Source: Nitrosomonas sp.
Lineage (GTDB): Bacteria > Pseudomonadota > Gammaproteobacteria > Burkholderiales > Nitrosomonadaceae
Reading direction: 5' to 3'
DNA length: 46,510 nt
Assembly (NCBI RefSeq): GCF_022842015.1
Contig: NZ_JALHQJ010000014.1
Span: 1-46,510, forward strand
Below the pieces are notes generated by a model, which was given only the letters and a program-made list of their open reading frames with translations, was not told where the DNA came from and made no database searches. Shown here piece by piece: positions 11,713 through 20,499 of this stretch (position 1 is the stretch's first letter; every line of letters starts with the position of its first letter). The position numbers and the translations under genes were made by a program.

Positions 11713-12759
11713 ATGATTGAAACCGATCGGCTTATAACTGCTATTTCCTCATCTTCGCAAGAAGAAATATTAGAGCGGGCATTACGTCCTAAACAACTTG
11801 AGGAGTATATCGGTCAGGAAAAAATTCGCGGACAACTACAGATATTTATAGAAGCCGCCAGGAATAGACACGAAGCGCTGGATCATGTTTTATTATTCGG
11901 GCCGCCCGGATTAGGTAAGACGACACTGGCGCATATTATTGCCAGAGAAATGGGTGTTAATTTGCGGCAAACTTCTGGTCCGGTACTGGAGCGTCCGGGA
12001 GATTTGGCGGCTTTATTAACCAATCTGGAGCCTAATGATGTTCTGTTTATCGATGAGATTCATCGCCTCTCACCTGTAGTAGAAGAAATTCTTTATCCGG
12101 CTTTGGAAGACTATCAATTAGATATTATGATAGGAGAGGGGCCGGCAGCTCGATCTGTGAAGCTCGACTTGCCTTCATTTACTTTGGTGGGAGCGACGAC
12201 ACGTGCTGGCATGCTTACGAACCCACTACGTGATCGTTTTGGCATTGTGTCACGCCTGGAGTTTTATACGCCGGAAGAACTTGGCAAGATAGTTATTCGT
12301 TCTGCCGGGTTATTGAAAGTACAAATTTCATCCGATGGTGCACTAGAAATTGCTCGCCGTTCGCGTGGCACGCCACGCATTGTTAATCGTTTGCTGCGCC
12401 GCGTGCGTGATTATGCCCAGGTAAAGGCAGATGGGCATATTACTCACCTTGTGGCGGATGCTGCTTTGAGCATGTTGGATGTTGATGCGATCGGGCTGGA
12501 TGTCATGGATCGGAAATTGCTATTAGTCATATTGGAAAAATTTAGTGGTGGCCCGGTTGGTGTTGATAATCTCGCTGCTGCGATTAGTGAAGAGCGCGAC
12601 ACGATTGAAGATGTGTTAGAGCCATACTTAATTCAGCAAGGATTCTTGAAACGCACATCAAGAGGACGTATGGCAACGACAGCGGCTTATCAGCATTTTG
12701 GTATTGTCCAGTCAAATAGTGGATTAAGTAGCGAACTTTGGGAAGAAAGAAATTTATAA
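11713..12759 (+). CDS. ruvB: Holliday junction branch migration helicase RuvB
   Basis: AAA+ hexameric motor that drives branch migration, 348 aa. Walker A is GPPGLGKT near 63-70, Walker B DEIHRL, sensor 1 GATTRAG, and the C-terminal winged helix contains the [17 protein letters not shown] segment. It follows ruvA by 22 bases with an AGGG ribosome site. Complete, standard length; part of the yebC-ruvCAB transcript. Confidence 0.97.
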   Translation: MIETDRLITAISSSSQEEILERALRPKQLEEYIGQEKIRGQLQIFIEAARNRHEALDHVLLFGPPGLGKTTLAHIIAREMGVNLRQTSGPVLERPGDLAALLTNLEPNDVLFIDEIHRLSPVVEEILYPALEDYQLDIMIGEGPAARSVKLDLPSFTLVGATTRAGMLTNPLRDRFGIVSRLEFYTPEELGKIVIRSAGLLKVQISSDGALEIARRSRGTPRIVNRLLRRVRDYAQVKADGHITHLVADAALSMLDVDAIGLDVMDRKLLLVILEKFSGGPVGVDNLAAAISEERDTIEDVLEPYLIQQGFLKRTSRGRMATTAAYQHFGIVQSNSGLSSELWEERNL

Positions 12760-12781
12760 CTAACTCTATTGCTTACAACCT

Positions 12782-13222
12782 ATGCAGATTCAAACATTGC
12801 GATTCATTGTAGCCGTATTGCTGACACTAGTGGCTATGTTGTATTTTTATACCAGTCGTGAAAAAGATTTTTACAGTAAAAGTGCAGAACCCGCAATTGC
12901 CCAAATATTAACCGAAATTTCAAGTTGGGAAAAACAAGCGCTGCTGCTTCACTTGGCACCAGAAGCGAGGCAAACAATAAGCGACGAACAGCTTGATCAG
13001 CTGATGGATCTGTATCGCAGTTTCGGTCGATTTCAATCCATCGAAGAACTTAATTTTTCTCGTACTGTTAGTGCATTCTCACTGGTTGGAGAAAAACGCA
13101 TTAATTACTCAGGTGCTGCTAATTTTGACGCAGGACTAATTAGTCTAAATATTACTTTAATCGAGCGAGGAGGGTTTTTTCTTGTGTATAATTTTACATT
13201 GGCAAAAGTTTCAAACGAGTAG
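12782..13222 (+). CDS. Unknown membrane-anchored small protein downstream of ruvB
   Basis: 146 aa, not recognised. Residues 5-25 form one hydrophobic segment with few positive charges before it, likely an uncleaved signal anchor with the rest in the periplasm. The remainder is mixed alpha/beta: a helical stretch containing PEARQTISDEQLDQLMDLYRSFG, then beta-like strands ending at NE. No catalytic motif or cysteine is visible. It starts 22 bases after ruvB and so is probably co-transcribed, although ybgC-tolQRAB is more usual here in relatives. Overall shape resembles small NTF2-like or DUF-type periplasmic proteins, but this is a guess. Confidence 0.75.
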   Translation: MQIQTLRFIVAVLLTLVAMLYFYTSREKDFYSKSAEPAIAQILTEISSWEKQALLLHLAPEARQTISDEQLDQLMDLYRSFGRFQSIEELNFSRTVSAFSLVGEKRINYSGAANFDAGLISLNITLIERGGFFLVYNFTLAKVSNE

Positions 13223-13236
13223 GGTCTAAAAATACG

Positions 13237-13257
13237 GCATAATTCATGATATTATGC
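13237..13257. other. Inverted repeat after the ruv operon
   Basis: GCATAAT and ATTATGC (7 bp each) flank a 7-base spacer, and a second hairpin CTATAT/ATATAG follows at 13264-13280. Neither has a T run, so they are not classical terminators; they lie between the ruvB-linked gene and the next gene. Confidence 0.4.
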
Positions 13258-13338
13258 TTTGAACTATATTCTTCATATAGTAGTCTTATCGATCGTTAGA
13301 ATAGTTTGTTATAAATTCACAGTGGAGGCTATTTAATA

Positions 13339-14010
13339 ATGAATCAAAATTTATCAACCGTTTCGCAAAGATCACCTTCTGCGATAGCAACAAATAAAGT
13401 ATTACGTAACACATATATGCTTTTGTCTTTAACATTGTTATTCAGCGGATTTACTGCTGCCATATCAATGATGATGAATATGCCTCCAATGACTTATTTG
13501 ATATCAGTCATTGGTGCTATGGTTATTGCGATGTTTGTATTGCCACGTTTTGCAAACTCACCTGCTGGAATCGGAATTGTATTTCTGATTACTGGCTTGC
13601 TGGGTTTTGGACTGGGGCCTATATTAACTATGTATGCGTCTCTTCCTAATGGTGGAAATATCATTACGCTGTCGTTCGTCGGAACTGGAGCTATTTTCAT
13701 GGGTCTGTCTGCATATGTGCTGACTACACGGAAAGATTTCAGTTTCCTCGGTGGATTCTTGATGGTAGGATTTTTGTTAGTGCTGCTAGCTGCCCTAGCT
13801 AATATATTCCTGCAAATACCGGCTATGTCATTGATGATATCTGCTGTTGTCATTATGATCATGAGTGGCTTTATTCTGCATGACACCAGTCGCATTATTC
13901 ATGGTGGTGAAACCAATTACGTGCTGGCCACTATTGGTTTATATATGACAATTTTTAACATCTTCATTAGCCTGCTGCAAATACTGGGTATTATGGGCAA
14001 TGACGATTAA
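13339..14010 (+). CDS. Bax inhibitor-1 / YccA family membrane protein
   Basis: Integral membrane protein of 223 aa with about seven transmembrane helices, matching the TMBIM/BI-1 family. Conserved family features visible are the MLLSLTLLFSG first helix, a GLGPI segment, and the C-terminal LHDTSRIIHGGETNYV signature before the last helix. E. coli relatives YccA and YbhL associate with FtsH or have an unknown, possibly calcium-leak related role; the exact function here is not known. An AGTGGAGG ribosome site precedes the ATG. A terminator follows immediately. Confidence 0.93.
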   Translation: MNQNLSTVSQRSPSAIATNKVLRNTYMLLSLTLLFSGFTAAISMMMNMPPMTYLISVIGAMVIAMFVLPRFANSPAGIGIVFLITGLLGFGLGPILTMYASLPNGGNIITLSFVGTGAIFMGLSAYVLTTRKDFSFLGGFLMVGFLLVLLAALANIFLQIPAMSLMISAVVIMIMSGFILHDTSRIIHGGETNYVLATIGLYMTIFNIFISLLQILGIMGNDD

Positions 14011-14034
14011 TTTCCGGATTTTAGAATAATCCAT

Positions 14035-14059
14035 AAAACCCCGGTTAAACCGGGGTTTT
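14035..14059 (+). terminator. Rho-independent terminator after the BI-1 gene
   Basis: AAAACCCCGGTT and AACCGGGGTTTT form a GC-rich stem with T residues at the 3' end (TTTTGTTTT), 25 bases after the stop codon. Symmetric enough to work on both strands, but the gene before it is on the plus strand. Confidence 0.85.
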
Positions 14060-14096
14060 GTTTTGGATAAAAGAACTTCAATGTGAGGAATTAATC

Positions 14097-14276
14097 ATGG
14101 ATTGGATGCAAATCATTGCTGCTTTGGCGCTAGTCATGTTTATTGTTGTCTTGTTTCCAAGAACTCGGCATATGATAAAAAATAGTCCCAAAGGCACATC
14201 TTCCGATTGGATGAGTTTCGTCATTCCAATTGCTGCGGTAGTCCTGTTTATCATGTTGCTGATTAAATTGGTTTGA
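14097..14276 (+). CDS. Small two-helix membrane protein, unknown
   Basis: 59 aa from the ATG at 14097, which has a GAGGAAT ribosome site; an upstream TTG start would run through the preceding terminator and is unlikely. Two hydrophobic helices (about 5-19 and 41-57) flank a short polar loop RTRHMIKNSPKGTSSDW. No family recognised with certainty; small proteins of this layout are common in betaproteobacterial genomes. Function unknown. Confidence 0.7.
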   Translation: MDWMQIIAALALVMFIVVLFPRTRHMIKNSPKGTSSDWMSFVIPIAAVVLFIMLLIKLV

Positions 14277-14743
14277 TCTACTTTCCTGGAAGCGATTAAT
14301 TTCAGGTTTTGAGGTTCCGTGATTTAAATTCGTTTGAGATGAATTTAAGAAAAAGCAGTAAGCTTCATTGCGAATTAAGAAGATTTTTTTTATTTCGCGC
14401 AATGTTTTTTAGCTGTCCTATTATGGCAATACCATATTATAAGTATGGGAATATTCCTATAAAAATCATGAATTTTCCTTGTTTGAGCAACAGTGACATG
14501 CTAGAATTTCCACTTGATTAATTAGCATGTAGAAGGTATCTATAACTAAGAAAATCTAAGTTGCGGATAATAAGGAAATTCGGCCAAAGAAATATGATTA
14601 TCGTCAATCAAGGTGTGGTCTTAATAAAACAAGATTGTAACGTATGAAATTCATGAACTGGCTGAACAAGATAATGGTTCAGGTTTGTCGCATTCATAGT
14701 CGTGCCTGAAGTCTGTAAAATTTGTAATCATGTAGGGGGAAAT
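14277..14743 (+). other. 467-base non-coding gap before the oxidase operon
   Basis: No convincing gene. It holds a terminator-like hairpin (14366-14410) and an inverted repeat ACATGCTA/TAGCATGT (14496-14503 and 14523-14530, 19-base spacer) that could be an operator or RNA hairpin in the coxB leader. A short CTGAAC/GTTCAG repeat lies near 14663-14683. No clear -35/-10 pair was found. Confidence 0.5.
14366..14410 (+). terminator. Possible terminator of the 59-aa membrane protein gene
   Basis: CATTGCG (14366-14372) pairs with CGCAATG (14398-14404), directly followed by six T. The 25-base loop is long, which lowers confidence. It lies about 90 bases after the small membrane protein gene. Confidence 0.45.
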
Positions 14744-15574
14744 ATGGGAAGTAAATCAGTAGTAACCCTGGCGGGGGTGTCCGCTCTCGCTTTGTACTCA
14801 AGCATGGCGGTGGGATCTCTGGGATCTAGATATAATTTTCCAGAGCCGCAAAGTATCATCGCAAAAGAAACTTATGATATGCATATTTGGCTTATGTGGA
14901 TATGTTTGGTCATTTTTATCGGTGTATTTAGTGTTATGTTTTATTCCATCCTTAAGCACCGAAAGTCTGTGGGGCACAAGGCAGCAAATTTTCATCACAG
15001 CACTGCAGCAGAAGTTATCTGGACTATAATACCCTGTATTATTCTTGTAGTTATGGCATGGCCTGCAACCAAGACTGTTATCGCCATGAAGGATACTTCG
15101 AGTCCGGATATGACGATCAAAGCAACGGGCTACCAATGGATGTGGGGCTATGATTATCTGCAAGGCGAAGGTGAAGGTATTAGCTTTTTTAGTAGAATCT
15201 CGACGCCACGAGCACAAATTGAGAATAAAGAACCTAAGGGCGAACACTATTTGTTAGAGGTTGATAATCATGTGGTCGTTCCAGTTGGTAAAAAAGTACG
15301 CGTTGTGATAACTGCGAATGATGTGCTTCATGCTTGGTCAGTGCCAGCGTTGGGTGTTAAGCAGGATGCGATTCCGGGCTTTATTCGCGATACATGGTTT
15401 ACGGCAGATAAGGCTGGAATCTATCGCGGGATGTGTTCCGAGCTGTGTGGTAAGGATCACGCATTTATGCCAATCGTGGTAGAAGTCATGGAAGCAGATG
15501 ATTATGCGCAATGGGTGACAGCTCAATTAAGCGCGTCTGCAGTCAAGACATCAATGCATGTAGAAAATAAGTAA
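14744..15574 (+). CDS. coxB: Cytochrome c oxidase subunit II (aa3 type)
   Basis: Electron-entry subunit of the terminal oxidase, 276 aa from the ATG at 14744 (ribosome site TAGGGGGA; an in-frame GTG at 14702 is less likely). N-terminal signal-like helix, two membrane helices (about 45-70 and 90-115), then a periplasmic cupredoxin domain with the CuA site: His196, Cys231, Glu233, Cys235, His239 and Met242, and the electron-transfer aromatic run YQWMWGYDY. No fused cytochrome c domain, so it takes electrons from a separate carrier. First gene of the oxidase cluster. Confidence 0.96.
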   Translation: MGSKSVVTLAGVSALALYSSMAVGSLGSRYNFPEPQSIIAKETYDMHIWLMWICLVIFIGVFSVMFYSILKHRKSVGHKAANFHHSTAAEVIWTIIPCIILVVMAWPATKTVIAMKDTSSPDMTIKATGYQWMWGYDYLQGEGEGISFFSRISTPRAQIENKEPKGEHYLLEVDNHVVVPVGKKVRVVITANDVLHAWSVPALGVKQDAIPGFIRDTWFTADKAGIYRGMCSELCGKDHAFMPIVVEVMEADDYAQWVTAQLSASAVKTSMHVENK

Positions 15575-15586
15575 AAGGAGATAGCT

Positions 15587-17173
15587 ATGGCAGCAGTACA
15601 CGGTGACACACATGGTCACGAACATGATGATCATCATCCCAGTGGGATAATGCGTTGGGTTACAACGACCAATCACAAAGATATTGGCACGATGTATCTT
15701 TGGTTCAGTTTTACGATGTTTTTGGTGGGTGGATTTTTGGCTATGGGTATTCGGGCTGAATTATATCAGCCGGGCATTCAGATACTAGAACCTGAGTTAT
15801 TTAATCAATTTACTACGTTACATGGGCTAATCATGGTATTCGGTGCCATTATGCCGGCCTTTGTGGGGTTTGCTAATTGGCAAGTACCATTGATGATTGG
15901 TGCGCCCGATATGGCTTTTGCACGGATGAATAACTGGAGCTTCTGGCTATTGCCGGTGGCAGCTACTTTGCTAATTGGATCATTTTTTGTGCCAGGTGGT
16001 GCCGCAGCGGGAGGATGGACATTCTATCCACCACTTTCGACACAGGGCGGCCTGGGCGTGGATATGATGATTTTCTCAGTTCATATTTTAGGTGCTTCCT
16101 CAATTATGGGCTCAATTAATATCATCACAACCATCTTAAATATGCGTGCGCCTGGCATGACGTTGATGAAGATGCCTATGTTTGTATGGACATGGCTGAT
16201 TACTGCCTATTTACTGGTTCTGGTTATGCCTGTTCTGGCTGGTGTAGTAACAATGCTACTCACAGATCGCCATTTTGGAACAAGTTTCTTTAATGCCGCC
16301 GGTGGTGGAGATCCAGTTTTATTTCAGCATATTTTCTGGTTCTTTGGGCACCCGGAAGTCTACATTATGATTTTGCCTGCATTCGGCATTGTTTCTGAGA
16401 TAATTCCAACTTTCTCACGCAAGCCATTATTCGGTTATTCATCAATGGTTTATGCAACTGCATCGATCGCAATTTTATCTTGCGTTGTGTGGGCGCATCA
16501 TATGTTCACTGCAGGCATGCCGGCAGTCGGTCAATTGTTCTTCATGTATGCAACGATGCTGATTGCAGTTCCAACCGCGGTGAAAGTCTTTAACTGGACG
16601 GCGACCATGTGGCGTGGTTCGATGACATTTGAAACACCGATGCTGTTTTCAGTCGGCTTTATCTTCCTGTTTGTGATTGGCGGATTTAGCGGTGTGATTT
16701 GTGCGATTGTTCCAATTGATATACAAGTACAAGACACCTATTATGTGATTGCCCATTTCCATTATGTATTAGTGTCAGGTGCATTGTTTGCACTTTTTGC
16801 TGGCGCTTATTACTGGATACCGAAATGGACCGGTCGTATGTACAATGAAACGTTAGGTAAGTGGCACTTCTGGTTGTCCATGTTCTTCTTTAACTTAACT
16901 TTCTTTGTTCAGCATTTCTTGGGCTTGGCAGGTATGCCACGTAGAGTTCCAGATTACAATTTGCAATTTGCTGATTTTAATATGATTTCTAGCCTTGGTG
17001 CATTTGGGTTTGGACTGACGCAACTGCTTTTCCTTTACATTATGATTAATTGTATCCGCAGTGGAGAAAAAGCACCGCAGTTGCCATGGGAAGGTGCGAA
17101 AACACTGGAATGGACGCATTTGCCAACACCTGCGCCATACCATAGTTTTGAGAAGCCACCTGTTGTTAATTAA
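15587..17173 (+). CDS. coxA: Cytochrome c oxidase subunit I (aa3 type)
   Basis: Catalytic heme-copper subunit reducing O2, 528 aa, about 12 membrane helices. Ligands visible: His79 and His392 for heme a, His390 for heme a3, His255, His304 and His305 for CuB, with Tyr259 placed for the His-Tyr cross-link; Glu257 (D channel) and Lys333 (K channel) are present, so it is an A-type oxidase. The position that holds the Mg-ligand His in bovine and Rhodobacter enzymes is Gln382 (QDTYY). The N-terminus is unusually His-rich ([13 protein letters not shown]). Ribosome site AAGGAG, 12 bases after coxB. Confidence 0.97.
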   Translation: MAAVHGDTHGHEHDDHHPSGIMRWVTTTNHKDIGTMYLWFSFTMFLVGGFLAMGIRAELYQPGIQILEPELFNQFTTLHGLIMVFGAIMPAFVGFANWQVPLMIGAPDMAFARMNNWSFWLLPVAATLLIGSFFVPGGAAAGGWTFYPPLSTQGGLGVDMMIFSVHILGASSIMGSINIITTILNMRAPGMTLMKMPMFVWTWLITAYLLVLVMPVLAGVVTMLLTDRHFGTSFFNAAGGGDPVLFQHIFWFFGHPEVYIMILPAFGIVSEIIPTFSRKPLFGYSSMVYATASIAILSCVVWAHHMFTAGMPAVGQLFFMYATMLIAVPTAVKVFNWTATMWRGSMTFETPMLFSVGFIFLFVIGGFSGVICAIVPIDIQVQDTYYVIAHFHYVLVSGALFALFAGAYYWIPKWTGRMYNETLGKWHFWLSMFFFNLTFFVQHFLGLAGMPRRVPDYNLQFADFNMISSLGAFGFGLTQLLFLYIMINCIRSGEKAPQLPWEGAKTLEWTHLPTPAPYHSFEKPPVVN

Positions 17174-17187
17174 GGCAGTGAAAACGT

Positions 17188-17292
17188 ATGTCACAAGACT
17201 CAGAATTAAAACGTAAGAAGCTTAGAACAGGAATAATTCTGTTAATTATGGTGCTCGCCATTTATTTAGTGGTTATTTTCAAACAATGGTAA
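17188..17292 (+). CDS. Tiny cytochrome oxidase assembly membrane protein (34 aa)
   Basis: A 34-aa frame starting MSQDSELKRKK, followed by a single hydrophobic helix and ending FKQW. A basic N-terminus then one membrane span matches the small oxidase assembly proteins found between coxA and ctaG in Betaproteobacteria. It lies 14 bases after coxA and its stop region overlaps the ctaG start (ATGGTAA). Role is inferred from position only. Confidence 0.72.
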   Translation: MSQDSELKRKKLRTGIILLIMVLAIYLVVIFKQW

Positions 17293-17813
17293 CTAGTAAG
17301 TCAAAAGCTAATGTATTAATGTTGAAAAAATTATTAATTTTCACGTTAGTTATGTTTGTTTTTGGTTATGCTTTGGTGCCGTTTTATGAAAAATTTTGCG
17401 AAGTAACCGGAATTAACAATCTGTTACAGGCTGACGTACGGGTGAAGGATAACTGGGTGGACGAAGAGCGCTGGATAACAGTTCAGTTTGATGCCAACAC
17501 AAGAGGATTACCCTGGCAATTTAAACCACTGCAAACTAGCGCTCGCATTCACCCAGGTGAGCCAGTTAACGTGATGTACGAAATTACAAATGATTCAGAT
17601 CGAGAGATTAATGGGCAGGCGATACCTAGTTATAGCCCACGTTTTCTGGATAAGCATCTGAAAAAATTCGAGTGTTTTTGTTTTACAAAACAGGTTCTTA
17701 AGCCAAATGAAACCAGACAGATGCCAGTGCAATTCGTGATTGAACCAAACCTGCCTGCAGATATAGATACAGTGACTATTTCATATACTTTTTTTGAATT
17801 ACCCGGTAGCTGA
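17286..17813 (+). CDS. ctaG: Cytochrome c oxidase assembly protein CtaG (Cox11)
   Basis: Copper chaperone that delivers Cu to the CuB site of subunit I, 175 aa. One N-terminal membrane helix (about 13-33), then a periplasmic immunoglobulin-like domain with the Cox11 copper motif FECFCF (Cys pair near residues 134-136) and the conserved PFYEKFCEVTG segment. Overlaps the preceding 34-aa gene by seven bases. The ATG at 17286 is used; an ATG at 17325 (MLKKLL) is possible. Confidence 0.95.
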   Translation: MVTSKSKANVLMLKKLLIFTLVMFVFGYALVPFYEKFCEVTGINNLLQADVRVKDNWVDEERWITVQFDANTRGLPWQFKPLQTSARIHPGEPVNVMYEITNDSDREINGQAIPSYSPRFLDKHLKKFECFCFTKQVLKPNETRQMPVQFVIEPNLPADIDTVTISYTFFELPGS

Positions 17814-17843
17814 AGTGAGTCATAGTTATAAGGAAACTAAGGG

Positions 17844-18053
17844 ATGGATAAAATTGCTGAAAAAGAAGTTAACGTAAGTATTTGGCAAATTGCTAAGGCA
17901 GTATTTGCGGCCTTTATAGGAATCCGTAAAAAGAGTGATCTTGAAAATGATGCGGCAATATTGAAACCAATTCATGTCGTCGTAGGTGGAATTATTGGGG
18001 GATTGCTTTTTGTGCTGGGTGTGGTGTTGCTGGTGAAATTGGTTCTTAGTTAG
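17844..18053 (+). CDS. DUF2970 family small membrane protein
   Basis: 69 aa, an amphipathic N-terminal segment (WQIAKAVFAAFIGIRKKSDLEND) and one C-terminal membrane helix with a glycine-rich start (VVGGIIGGLLFVLGVVLLVKL). This matches DUF2970 proteins, which occur in oxidase operons and elsewhere in Betaproteobacteria; no function is established. Good ribosome site (AAGGAAAC/AAGGG). Sits between ctaG and coxC, so a role in oxidase assembly or stability is inferred. Confidence 0.85.
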   Translation: MDKIAEKEVNVSIWQIAKAVFAAFIGIRKKSDLENDAAILKPIHVVVGGIIGGLLFVLGVVLLVKLVLS

Positions 18054-18088
18054 AAATTGAATAAATCATAAAGTTGGAGGAGATAAGA

Positions 18089-18946
18089 ATGAGTCAAGAG
18101 TCTGGACACTATTATGTCCCAGCGCCGTCGATGTATCCGATCATTGGATCGACTGCGGTATTGTTTTTGGGATCAGGTGCGGCCCTAACCATGAATAAAA
18201 TTGAGCTTGGTTACGGTTTGTTAGGAATCGGTTTTGCTATCCTGATTTATATGTTATTTGGATGGTTCGGTACTGTCGCCAGGGAAAGTGAAGGTGGACG
18301 ATATAATCAACAAGTCGATAAATCATTTCGGTGGGGAATGAGTTGGTTTATCTTGACAGAAGTGATGTTTTTTTGTGCATTCTTTGGTGCTCTATGGTAC
18401 ATGCGAAATTTGTCCATACCATGGTTGGAGGCTGAAAGTTCTGCACTAGGAAATGAATTCTGGACTACTTATGATGGTGCATGGCCAACCTCCGGCCCTG
18501 GCGAACATGAAGCCTTTACACCGATGGGTGCATGGGGATTGCCTGCTTTCAATACATTGTTACTTTTAACTTCAGGTGTTACATGTACGATAGCGCATTG
18601 GAGATTGAAAGAAAATAGACGAGACGGGTTAAAACTGTGGTTGTTGGCGACGATAGCATTAGGTGCTTTATTTATTGGTTGCCAAGCTTATGAATATGTG
18701 CACGCTTATAATGATCTTAACCTAAAGATGACTAGCGGTGCATACGGTTCTACATTCTTTATGCTGACAGGTTTTCATGGTTTCCATGTGACCATCGGTA
18801 CAATCATGTTGATCGTGATTTATTTTCGTAGTGCCGCAGGGCATTTTACACCGGAGAATCATTTTGGATTCGAAGGCGTGGCATGGTACTGGCACTTTGT
18901 TGACGTGGTATGGTTGGGGTTGTTTATATTTGTTTACCTGATGTAA
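18089..18946 (+). CDS. coxC: Cytochrome c oxidase subunit III
   Basis: Seven-helix core subunit that stabilises subunit I and its proton uptake, 285 aa from the ATG at 18089, which follows a strong GGAGGAG site (an upstream TTG at 18074 falls inside that site and is rejected). Family motifs visible: FILTEVMFFCAFFGALWY, ACEYxxA-equivalent CQAYEYVHAY, FFMLTGFHGFHVTIG and the C-terminal WYWHFVDVVWLGLFI. Complete. Confidence 0.96.
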   Translation: MSQESGHYYVPAPSMYPIIGSTAVLFLGSGAALTMNKIELGYGLLGIGFAILIYMLFGWFGTVARESEGGRYNQQVDKSFRWGMSWFILTEVMFFCAFFGALWYMRNLSIPWLEAESSALGNEFWTTYDGAWPTSGPGEHEAFTPMGAWGLPAFNTLLLLTSGVTCTIAHWRLKENRRDGLKLWLLATIALGALFIGCQAYEYVHAYNDLNLKMTSGAYGSTFFMLTGFHGFHVTIGTIMLIVIYFRSAAGHFTPENHFGFEGVAWYWHFVDVVWLGLFIFVYLM

Positions 18947-19011
18947 GTAGCCGACACCGACGAATCAAGATTCCAGCTTTACGAAACTTAGGAAATATAA
19001 ACTTATCGCCC

Positions 19012-19039
19012 AAGTTGCCAGCGAAGCTGGGATCAACTT
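19012..19039 (+). other. Hairpin after coxC
   Basis: Perfect CCAGC-GAA-GCTGG hairpin nested within AAGTT/AACTT. No T run follows, so it is more likely an RNA stability or processing element than a terminator. It lies in the 201-base gap between coxC and the SURF1 gene, which otherwise shows nothing clear. Confidence 0.45.
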
Positions 19040-19147
19040 AATGTTCAAGTGAATTATTAAGAAGGTTTGTCCTGATTCCATAAACTGATTCGTTGCAAGA
19101 ACCTAATAAGACAAAGCAGTACATCTCAAGTACTTAAGTAGATAAAA

Positions 19148-19870
19148 ATGATTGTAATGGGATACCGCTTTAAACCAAAATTATGGTCAATTGTATTGAC
19201 TATTTTGTTTGTAATAATTTTTGTCGAGTTGGGTAAGTGGCAACTGTCTCGAGCTGATGAGAAAAGTGCGCAGCATGAGCAACTAGAAAAGTATGCGATG
19301 CAACCCGCAGTTACTTTGCCGGGAAGTTCAGTGAAATTAGCTGATTATCAATATCGTGATGTTGAAATACGCGGTGAATATCTCGTAGATCATACGATAT
19401 TTCTGGACAATAAAACCTATCAGGGGCGTGCTGGGTATCACGTTCTTAGCCCTTTGAGAATCAAGAATAGTTTGTTGCATGTGGTTATCAATAGAGGTTG
19501 GATAGCAACTGGGAATGACAGATCCGTTTTGCCTCTGATTACAACAGATCTGGGAGAAGTCATAATTACCGGCACGGTGGTATCACCAGAGATAAGAACA
19601 TTTGAAATTTCTGGTGCAATAGAGGAAGGGCCAGTCTGGGGCAGATTTAGCTTGGATAGATATCAAGAAATAACGGGCTTGAGAATGCAGCCCATTATGA
19701 TCTTACAGAAAGATGCAATTGAAGACGGATTGATACGCGCCTGGGATAAGCCAGACTCCGGTGCATCGAAAAATATTGGCTATGCAGTACAATGGTTTTC
19801 ATTAGCAATTACAACGATAGTTATTTTTATAGTATTGAATGTCAAACGTACAACTTCAGAAGTCAAATAG
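19148..19870 (+). CDS. SURF1 family oxidase assembly protein
   Basis: Assembly factor for the heme a-containing subunit I, 240 aa. Two membrane helices near the ends (about 12-28 and 212-232) bracket a periplasmic domain. SURF1 hallmarks are visible: GKWQLSRADEK after the first helix, the FLDNKTYQGRAGYHVLSPL block, VNRGWI-type VINRGWIATG, and NIGYAVQWFSLA before the last helix. It overlaps the next gene by 32 bases, suggesting translational coupling. An alternative start is the ATG at 19160 region. Confidence 0.93.
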   Translation: MIVMGYRFKPKLWSIVLTILFVIIFVELGKWQLSRADEKSAQHEQLEKYAMQPAVTLPGSSVKLADYQYRDVEIRGEYLVDHTIFLDNKTYQGRAGYHVLSPLRIKNSLLHVVINRGWIATGNDRSVLPLITTDLGEVIITGTVVSPEIRTFEISGAIEEGPVWGRFSLDRYQEITGLRMQPIMILQKDAIEDGLIRAWDKPDSGASKNIGYAVQWFSLAITTIVIFIVLNVKRTTSEVK

Positions 19871-20420
19871 ACGTAAGTTATTATTATTGCTTGCTTTAAT
19901 GTCTGCTCCGGTAATTGTGTCATATGTCTTGTATTTTACGGAATATAGACCAAAAAGCACACACTATGGCGATTTGATACCTATTGTCAAAGTCACAGGA
20001 ATAGGCGTCAATCAGAATGATAATACGATACTTCGCATGAAAGATCTTCATGGTAAATGGACTTTGGTAATGGTGGATTCTGGACAATGTGACGAGACTT
20101 GCATTAATAAACTTTATTTCATGCGTCAAGTTCGCTTAGTACAAGGTAAGGAAAAGCATAGAATTGAGCGGCTCTGGTTAATCAATGACGAAGTTAGACC
20201 AGACGATGAATTGATTAAGCAATATGAAGGCACTTACTTTGTCAGTGCAAAAGATAGCGAAATACTTGGGTATATCGAGACTCAAGAAACGCAAACAAAG
20301 CATATCTATTTAATTGATCCAATTGGAAATTTAATGATGCGTTTCCCTGAGGATGTGGATGGCACTAAAATGGGACACGATTTGAAGCGATTGCTACACG
20401 TTTCACAAATAGAACACTGA
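19839..20420 (+). CDS. SCO-like / thioredoxin-fold oxidase-cluster protein
   Basis: 193 aa, one N-terminal membrane helix (about 13-33) and a periplasmic domain. The segment KDLHGKWTLVMVDSGQCDETC has the strand-loop of SCO/thioredoxin proteins and a CxxxC pair (Cys93 and Cys97 region) like the copper site of SCO1; a later KHIYLIDPIGNLMMRF strand also fits. The third SCO copper ligand, a histidine, may be His180-182 region but is not certain. Located in the oxidase cluster where relatives carry a similar uncharacterised gene. Probable role in copper or thiol handling for CuA assembly is inferred. Confidence 0.7.
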   Translation: MSNVQLQKSNRRKLLLLLALMSAPVIVSYVLYFTEYRPKSTHYGDLIPIVKVTGIGVNQNDNTILRMKDLHGKWTLVMVDSGQCDETCINKLYFMRQVRLVQGKEKHRIERLWLINDEVRPDDELIKQYEGTYFVSAKDSEILGYIETQETQTKHIYLIDPIGNLMMRFPEDVDGTKMGHDLKRLLHVSQIEH

Positions 20421-20499
20421 ACACACCTAATGTTTCATGCGTTAGGTTGATGCTACAAAACAACGAAAATATTTTGAGATAAACATAGGAGATAATGAC

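Noticed and set aside
14309-14521. 70-codon plus-strand frame before coxB
   Set aside because: Non-ATG start, no ribosome site, odd Phe/Cys/Met composition and it spans both hairpins; no family resemblance.
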